The translations under genes were made by a program, and so were the position numbers. From JBCFBK01 sp038562555 (GTDB lineage: Bacteria > Bacteroidota > Bacteroidia > Bacteroidales > Prolixibacteraceae): DNA of 29,268 nucleotides. The notes beneath the pieces are model-generated. The model worked only from the letters and a program-made list of their open reading frames with translations, did no database searches and was not told the DNA's origin. The stretch is taken from NCBI GenBank assembly GCA_038562555.1, contig JBCFBK010000065.1, positions 1 to 29,268 of the forward strand, given 5' to 3'. Below are positions 24,111 to 29,268 of the stretch, piece by piece; position 1 is the first letter of the stretch, and each line of letters opens with the position of its first letter.

Positions 24111-24737
24111 TTAAGTGATGCGGTAAATTTCCATGATCTTTTGCAGGATCTTATCAAAGTCAATTTTCAAATCGGTAAGCTGACCTGTTTTAATATCAAA
24201 AACCCAGCCGTTAACGGTTAGCGTACGTTCTTTATAGGCTTTCTGAACATCGGCAGTTTTCAGTACATTAATACATTGCTCCTGAACATTGAGTTCCACT
24301 AAACGCTTGTACTTTAATTCCTCGTCCGAAATAGCATCCAGTTCGTTACGGTGTATGCGGTATACATCGCGGATATTTCGCAACCATGGATTCAGGAGGC
24401 CCATATCTTCCGATTTCATGGCAGCCTTCACCCCGTTACAGTAGTAATGGCCGCAAACCACCACATGTTTAACCTTTAAATACGACACGGCGTAATTGAT
24501 AACCGACATGGCACTTAAATCGGTATTGGGAACCATGTTGGCAATATTGCGGTGGACGAATACCTCGCCGGGTTTCGCTCCCATGAGTTCTTCGGAAGAA
24601 ACACGGCTGTCGGAACAACCAATGTACAATATTTCAGGACTTTGACCCATCGACAGGTTATTGAAATATTCCGGATTGCCTTCGAGTTTTTCGGCTATCC
24701 ACGCTTTGTTATTTGCAAATACTTGATCGAGTTTCAT
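24111..24737 (-). CDS. can: Beta-class carbonic anhydrase
   Basis: Interconverts CO2 and bicarbonate in the cytoplasm with zinc. Ligand motifs are visible in 208 aa: GCSDSRVS with Cys41, Asp43 and Arg45, and CGHYYCNGV with His97 and Cys100; also FVHRNIANMV. The usual GHxxCGG loop reads GHYYCNGV, a mild variation. There is no signal peptide. It follows ppc by 15 bp on the same strand, so the two are probably co-transcribed and the enzyme would feed bicarbonate to PEP carboxylase. Confidence 0.95.
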   Translation of the reverse strand: MKLDQVFANNKAWIAEKLEGNPEYFNNLSMGQSPEILYIGCSDSRVSSEELMGAKPGEVFVHRNIANMVPNTDLSAMSVINYAVSYLKVKHVVVCGHYYCNGVKAAMKSEDMGLLNPWLRNIRDVYRIHRNELDAISDEELKYKRLVELNVQEQCINVLKTADVQKAYKERTLTVNGWVFDIKTGQLTDLKIDFDKILQKIMEIYRIT

Positions 24738-24752
24738 ACGTTTATCATTTTT

Positions 24753-27521
24753 TTAACCGGTATATCCTATTGCCCCGGCAATGGCATTAATACAACGAAG
24801 GATTTCAAAAAGTAGGGCGTCGGCTTCGGCCGGGTTTCTCCCATCGTTTACTTCACGCCACTTCTCTAAAAGATTAACCTGATGCTCATGTAAGGGGCGC
24901 ATGGCATCGGCCCGTAAAAGGGTGGAATAATAGTGGTTCTTTCTGCGTTCTGAAATGGGGATATCCAAAATAGAATCAACCATCTGCCGGGTTAAGCTAA
25001 ACTCCTTAAGCATTTGGTCAAGGATCTCATTGCTTTGGGGGACATCCGCTGCAAGCCGGGCGTAATGTTTAAAAATCGCTTCATCGGACGACGCCAGACT
25101 GGAATCGATGTTGGTGAGCACATACCGGATAAATGAATCGGTTTTTACAGCTTCTTTGAAGCGTTCGAATTTGTACGGGTCATTGTTGCGCATGTTTTGG
25201 AGCGATGTTCCTACACCGTACCAGCCGGTTATGTTGAACCTGCACTGGCTCCAACTGAAAACCCAGGGAATTGCCCGCAAATCGCCCAGGGTTCGGGTAC
25301 CGGTTCTGCGTGAAGGACGGCTGCCGATCTTACTTTGTTCAATGGCATCGATTGGTGTCGCTTTTTCGAAGAACTGAATAAATCCCGGTTTTTTTGTAAG
25401 TGCTTCATAGACCAGCTTGCTTTCGCTTGCCAGATAGTTGAGCTCCGATGCCAAAGCGTACCCCTTGCTTTCCTTGCTTTTTTGCAACATCGAAACGGCC
25501 AGCGCCCCGGAGGTTAATAATTCGATATTATAAACGGCATTGTTCTTATTGGCATACTTGCGTTCAATTGTTTCTCCCTGTTCGGTGATGCGGATATCAC
25601 CGTTTATGGAAAGCGGGGGCAGCGCGCGTAAAAACCAGTGGGTCGGCCCGGCTCCCCGGCTTATCGAACCGCCTTTGCCATGAAAAAATCTGATTTTGAC
25701 ACCGTGTTTTTCGCCAACACGGATTAACCGGGTTTGGGCTTCATACAAATACCACTGGCTTGCCAGTATGCCGCCATCCTTGTTGCTGTCGCTGTAGCCG
25801 ATCATGAGTTCCTGAACAGGTACTGCTGCCTTGTTTTGCCGCTGCTGAAGCAGCAGGCTGTTTTTTGTTACCGGGTGCGACAAAAATTCATCGAGGATCC
25901 GGTGTGATTGAATTAAATCATCGATCGTTTCAAAAAGCGGAACGACCGGCAATCGTGAGGCTAAACCGGAGGGGGTAATGACCATGAGGCCCGCTTCGCG
26001 TTCGAGCAAATACACCACGAGCAAATCTGCAACATTGCGGGTCATGCTGACAATAAGTGACCCCAGCGCCTGGGTCCCGTACCTGTTGAGGTGTTTGTTT
26101 AAAACCCGGTATGAATCGACCGTTGCGCGTGCTTCGGCGCCTAAAGGGATATTGGGATGGGCAAACGGACGGGAAGATTCCAATTCACGATTGATCAACG
26201 CGACACGGTCGTTCACATCCATGCTTAAAAACCCGTCACCGTTCAGTTGTGCCGCCTGCATCAACTGAGATAAGGCCAGCTCATGAAAACGACTGTTTTG
26301 CCGGATGTCGAGTTTCGCCAGATGAAAACCAAACGTATTGACCGTGCGAATCGCTTCGCACACATCTGCAAACGCTATTGCTGAAGCATGATCATCGATG
26401 AGAGCCCTTTCGAGAATACACAAATCGGCTGCCAGTTCGCCGGGATCGTTATAGCTGATCGCTTCTTCCTTATAATCCTGAATATGTCCGTCAATAATGG
26501 AAACAGGCAGTTTAGTAACCAGATATTCAAGATATTGCTTTAGGGCCTCATTCGGGAACAAGGTCTTATGCAAAGCATCATGGTCCAGAATTTCATGGTG
26601 CAAAGCTTCATATCGCGACCGGAATTCGGGGTTCAGATCTTCTGCCCTTGAATTAAAGCTGAGGTTATTTTGCAAGCCCGAAAGCACCCGCTTGATTACC
26701 TGAAACGATTTGAGGCGCATTTTCATCAGCGTGTTTTTTGTAACCTCAGCCGTTACAAGCGGGTGACCATCGCGGTCGCCGCCCACCCAGTTGCCAAATG
26801 TAATGTTGGGGAATTGACTGGCATCGCGCAGAAGCGCGGGGTCAAAACCAATTTCAGCCCAGGCCTGAACCAGGCGCCTGTCGTGAAGGGCAATCACTTC
26901 AGGAAAAACCTGCGTGAAATAATGGATAATATTGTCCAGTTCAGTGCTCACATCAGGTTTCTCCGTAAACACATCCGAAATCCGCCAAATGCGGTGAATG
27001 GCAATTTTTATGTCGTGTCTGATTTCATTCTGCTCAATGCGGGTGAACATTTTATTTTCGCGCTTTACAACCAATAAATACAGGTTGCGCAAGTGCTCCA
27101 GCATAATGGTGCGCTTTGCTTCGGTAGGATGGGCCGTTAATACGGGCTCAACGTGTATTTGCGGTAAACAGGCAGCAATCTGCTCTGCACTAAAGCCCTT
27201 GTTTTTTAATAACTGAAGGTTGTACGGCCACAAACCGTTGATATTGGCCGGCGACTTTTGATCTTCAATCAGCCTGCGGTTCTGCACAGCACCGTTCACT
27301 TCGACGATATTAAGCAACTGAAAACAAGTAGAGTATAGCTGAAGATGCTTTTGGGTAAATGGATGACTGTGAAGATCCTTTACAGGATTTATCCACGGTA
27401 TTTCGGAAGCCAGCTCTTCCTCTCCCGACTCCAGCATGACCTCTTTCAAACAATTTAACAGAAATTCGAGGTCTTCGTATGGTTTCCCTAAGTTATTTCG
27501 GACAAGATCCAGTAATTTCAT
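24753..27521 (-). CDS. ppc: Phosphoenolpyruvate carboxylase
   Basis: Adds bicarbonate to PEP to make oxaloacetate, refilling the TCA cycle. Catalytic signatures: VLTAHPTEAKRTI with the active-site His131 in this numbering, GNWVGGDRDGHP, IGYSDSNKDGG, the mobile loop FHGKGGSISRGAGPTH and a C-terminal IGYTG in place of the common NTG ending. The length of about 922 aa is typical of bacterial PEPC. I chose the ATG at 27521 (MKLLDLVRNNLGKPYEDLEF) because homologues begin shortly before the LGKPYEDLEF block; the frame can be extended to a GTG at 27569. It is divergent from the GbsR-like gene and upstream of can. Confidence 0.95.
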   Translation of the reverse strand: MKLLDLVRNNLGKPYEDLEFLLNCLKEVMLESGEEELASEIPWINPVKDLHSHPFTQKHLQLYSTCFQLLNIVEVNGAVQNRRLIEDQKSPANINGLWPYNLQLLKNKGFSAEQIAACLPQIHVEPVLTAHPTEAKRTIMLEHLRNLYLLVVKRENKMFTRIEQNEIRHDIKIAIHRIWRISDVFTEKPDVSTELDNIIHYFTQVFPEVIALHDRRLVQAWAEIGFDPALLRDASQFPNITFGNWVGGDRDGHPLVTAEVTKNTLMKMRLKSFQVIKRVLSGLQNNLSFNSRAEDLNPEFRSRYEALHHEILDHDALHKTLFPNEALKQYLEYLVTKLPVSIIDGHIQDYKEEAISYNDPGELAADLCILERALIDDHASAIAFADVCEAIRTVNTFGFHLAKLDIRQNSRFHELALSQLMQAAQLNGDGFLSMDVNDRVALINRELESSRPFAHPNIPLGAEARATVDSYRVLNKHLNRYGTQALGSLIVSMTRNVADLLVVYLLEREAGLMVITPSGLASRLPVVPLFETIDDLIQSHRILDEFLSHPVTKNSLLLQQRQNKAAVPVQELMIGYSDSNKDGGILASQWYLYEAQTRLIRVGEKHGVKIRFFHGKGGSISRGAGPTHWFLRALPPLSINGDIRITEQGETIERKYANKNNAVYNIELLTSGALAVSMLQKSKESKGYALASELNYLASESKLVYEALTKKPGFIQFFEKATPIDAIEQSKIGSRPSRRTGTRTLGDLRAIPWVFSWSQCRFNITGWYGVGTSLQNMRNNDPYKFERFKEAVKTDSFIRYVLTNIDSSLASSDEAIFKHYARLAADVPQSNEILDQMLKEFSLTRQMVDSILDIPISERRKNHYYSTLLRADAMRPLHEHQVNLLEKWREVNDGRNPAEADALLFEILRCINAIAGAIGYTG

Positions 27522-27661
27522 GCGTTTTTTAAACAAATCTTCAGAGAATAAGTTTACAGGGAAATTCACCAGGTTTTGCTCAAACCGAAAATCAAGGTAA
27601 GTGTGCCGGTAGCATGCGATAACACTCCAGGCATTGTTAAAAAATCATTTCTTCTTTAAAG

Positions 27662-27691
27662 TTTAGTTTGTTTTGTAAATACGAAACTAAA
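27662..27691. promoter_or_regulatory. Inverted-repeat operator before the GbsR/MarR-type gene
   Basis: TTTAGTTT (27662-27669) and AAACTAAA (27684-27691) form a perfect 8-bp inverted repeat with 14 bp between arms, and a further ACTAA half-site follows at 27695-27699. It lies 35-64 bp before the regulator start in the divergent ppc/regulator gap. Autoregulation is the usual arrangement for MarR/GbsR proteins; effect on ppc is possible but not shown. Confidence 0.5.
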
Positions 27692-27725
27692 AAAACTAAG
27701 TATTTTTAGACTCAATAGCAATAAC

Positions 27726-28181
27726 ATGGAAGAGTCTGAACGGATAAAGAAACAAAAAGAGCTGATCGAATATATTGGCAGGAATGGTGAACGGGATGGT
27801 TTTCAGCCTGTTGCAGCCCGTATTATGGCGTTGCTGATGGTGATGGATCAGGAAGAGTATACCTTTGATGAGATTGTGAAGGAGATGCGCATCAGTAAAG
27901 GTTGTGTGAGTCTTGCTCTCCAAAATCTTGAATTACGGGGCATCGTTGAATATGTTACTTATCCGGGCGACCGGAAACGGTACTACCGGATTATTTCAAG
28001 GGATGTCGGGGCCATTATCGGGGAAGCCGAAAGAAGGATCCAGCAGCACATCGACATGATCGATCAGATTGTTAGTTTAAAAGCAGATCAGGAGTCGAAA
28101 AACGTCTGTTTCCTGAAGTCGATATCAAACGGACTTAAGTTTTTTATGACAAAAGCAGCAGAATTTAAAAGCAGCATTTAA
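27726..28181 (+). CDS. GbsR/MarR-type winged-helix regulator
   Basis: A 151-aa transcription factor. The N-terminal part (about 15-95) is a winged helix: GFQPVAARIMALLMVMDQEE, then YTFDEIVKEMRISKGCVSLA and LQNLELRGIVEYVTYPGDRK, with RYYRI as the wing end. An amphipathic C-terminal helix pair (about 105-150) likely dimerises. This is the GbsR-like pattern. In Bacteroidota such genes often lie beside transport genes, here DUF6134 and a TauE/SafE permease downstream. An inverted repeat lies just upstream. Confidence 0.9.
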   Translation: MEESERIKKQKELIEYIGRNGERDGFQPVAARIMALLMVMDQEEYTFDEIVKEMRISKGCVSLALQNLELRGIVEYVTYPGDRKRYYRIISRDVGAIIGEAERRIQQHIDMIDQIVSLKADQESKNVCFLKSISNGLKFFMTKAAEFKSSI

Positions 28182-28236
28182 ACAATTCAGATTATTCTCC
28201 TGTCTTTGAACGAATATTCAAATAGCGGAAACAGAA

Positions 28237-28914
28237 ATGATAAGCATCTCTGATAAAACAGGCCACGAGGGCCATTTTTTCCTGCGGAACGGTAACCATA
28301 GCATCATAAGGTATACCCGGTACAGTCTGGCGCTGCTCCTTATTTTCTTTTTTGCAGCGTCACTTTCTGCCCAATCAACAGACCGCACGGCCAAATACCG
28401 GCTTCGTGTGCTGGGAATGAATATCGGCGAATTCACCGTGAATCAAAAAATAGCGGGTGGGGATATGCGCATCGAGGCGATCACCGATGTTGAAGTGAAG
28501 ATTATCTTCACATACCGCGTCAAATATATTCAGAAAAGCTTGTACCGGGAGGGGAGTTTATGGAGCTCGCACGTACAGACGATAAAAAACGGAAAACTGA
28601 ACTCGGATATGCGCCTGGAAAAAAAGGATGAATCGTCGTATTTGCTGGTTGAAGACGGCGACACGGCATTGGTTAAAGGAAACATTGACTATAGCGGGAG
28701 TTTGCTTTATTTTAACGAGCCAAAGCAGATTTCTTACCTGTACAATGAGCGGAGCGGTGAGAAGAAGACCTTAAAAGCAGTCGCCGACCATACGTATGTC
28801 ATCGTGGAGGGGAAAGAAAAAAAGACAAACGAATATGAATACGAAAACGGCATTTTAGCCCGGGCGCTGCTGATCCACCCCCTGGCGACCGTTCACATGG
28901 AACGTTCCAGATAA
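28237..28914 (+). CDS. Secreted DUF6134-family protein
   Basis: A 225-aa exported protein. The start at 28237 gives a long polar N-region (29 residues) and then a hydrophobic core LALLLIFFFAASLSAQ with a likely cut after SAQ; no closer ATG is available. The mature part is strand-rich: TAKYRLRVLGMNIGEFTVNQ, VKIIFTYRVKYIQKSLYREG, GNIDYSGSLLYFNEP and KTNEYEYENGILARALLIHP. This matches the uncharacterised DUF6134 family as I recall it. It lies 55 bp after the regulator and 19 bp before the permease gene, so an operon is likely. Confidence 0.82.
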   Translation: MISISDKTGHEGHFFLRNGNHSIIRYTRYSLALLLIFFFAASLSAQSTDRTAKYRLRVLGMNIGEFTVNQKIAGGDMRIEAITDVEVKIIFTYRVKYIQKSLYREGSLWSSHVQTIKNGKLNSDMRLEKKDESSYLLVEDGDTALVKGNIDYSGSLLYFNEPKQISYLYNERSGEKKTLKAVADHTYVIVEGKEKKTNEYEYENGILARALLIHPLATVHMERSR

Positions 28915-28933
28915 TTTTAAAGACTGCCAGGAT

Positions 28934-29268
28934 ATGATTTTTCATTCACCCATAGAACCGATCTATTTCATACTCCCGATCCTGGGTTTGCTGATCGGAT
29001 TATTCGGCACCGTGCTTGGCGGCGGCGGCGGGTTTTTCTTTTTGCCCATTCTGACGCTTCTGCTCAGGGTGCCCGCCCAGACAGCCGTGATTACCTCGCT
29101 GGTGGCTACCTTGCCTGTTTGCCTGGTCGGTTCGGTAGGTCATTACCGGAAGAGCCACATTGATTTTCCGATGGCGGCCAGGTTTGCCGGTGCCGGGATT
29201 GCCGGTGCGTTTATCGGAGCAGGTATCACCAGCCTGATCAGCGCAGGGGTATTAAAGGTGAGTTTCGG
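28934..29268 (+). CDS. TauE/SafE-family membrane permease, 3' end outside window
   Basis: The first 111 codons of a multi-pass membrane protein. Landmarks are IYFILPILGLLIGLFGTVLG, then the GGGGGFFFLPIL loop, VPAQTAVITSLVATLPVCLV, GSVGHYRKSHIDFPMAARFA, and GAGIAGAFIGAGITSLISAG. This is the TauE/SafE (sulfite exporter-like) repeat, usually 250-270 aa. The transported anion cannot be told from this part. AGGAT just before the ATG is a possible ribosome site, and the 19-bp gap to DUF6134 suggests co-expression. Confidence 0.9.
   Translation, partial: MIFHSPIEPIYFILPILGLLIGLFGTVLGGGGGFFFLPILTLLLRVPAQTAVITSLVATLPVCLVGSVGHYRKSHIDFPMAARFAGAGIAGAFIGAGITSLISAGVLKVSF

Noticed and set aside
27522..27569. 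GTG start of ppc at 27569.
   Set aside because: Possible, but the ATG at 27521 fits the usual beginning of the family better; left as an alternative.
1..29268. CRISPR arrays, tRNA or rRNA genes, intact transposases or integrases.
   Set aside because: None seen on reading both strands; no regularly spaced repeats, cloverleaf or transposase motifs were found.

Overview
The window looks like chromosomal DNA from a Bacteroidota bacterium, probably a marine or environmental Bacteroidales/Marinilabiliales-like lineage (the taxonomic level is inference). The reasons are a SusC/SusD starch-utilization locus with SusE/F-like lipoproteins, many Bacteroidota-style lipoprotein signals, -7 elements of the TAnnTTTG type, DUF4249-linked TonB receptors and weak Shine-Dalgarno sequences.

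Region 1 (1-12200, minus strand, roughly 50% G+C by eye) is a Sus-like polysaccharide utilization locus for starch or another alpha-glucan. Read in the direction of transcription it holds a SusR-like membrane regulator with its own promoter, then an operon with a promoter and operator-like repeats: SusC porin/TonB receptor, SusD glycan-binding lipoprotein, SusE-like lipoprotein, a lipoprotein with tandem CBM26-like starch-binding modules, a compact GH13 alpha-amylase lipoprotein (SusG role) and a GH97 alpha-glucosidase (SusB role, cut by the window start). Surface lipoproteins bind and cut the polymer, SusCD imports oligosaccharides, and GH97 releases glucose.

Region 2 (12200-16420, plus strand, AT-rich) looks like a decaying accessory island. 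It has a chimeric CBM9-like/serine-hydrolase gene that has lost its 3' part, a NimA-like/GNAT acetyltransferase fusion, a DUF2007 zinc-ribbon membrane protein and an MNT nucleotidyltransferase frameshifted in an A7 run. Degenerate repeat relics lie between these genes.

Region 3 (16408-17694) is one conspicuously GC-rich gene for a secreted DUF4185/DUF5005-type beta-propeller protein. Region 4 (17764-24000, plus strand, AT-rich) has a membrane-anchored AraC regulator, a TonB-dependent receptor tightly coupled to a DUF4249 lipoprotein, a four-helix cytochrome-b-like protein with two matching His pairs, and a lipoprotein. This may be one uptake/redox module, but that is inference.

Region 5 (24111-27569, minus strand) is a ppc-can pair: PEP carboxylase followed 15 bp later by a beta-carbonic anhydrase that would supply its bicarbonate. 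Region 6 (27726-29268, plus strand) is a GbsR/MarR-type regulator behind an inverted-repeat operator, a DUF6134 secreted protein and the start of a TauE/SafE-family permease that runs off the window.

I saw no tRNA, rRNA, CRISPR array or intact transposase.
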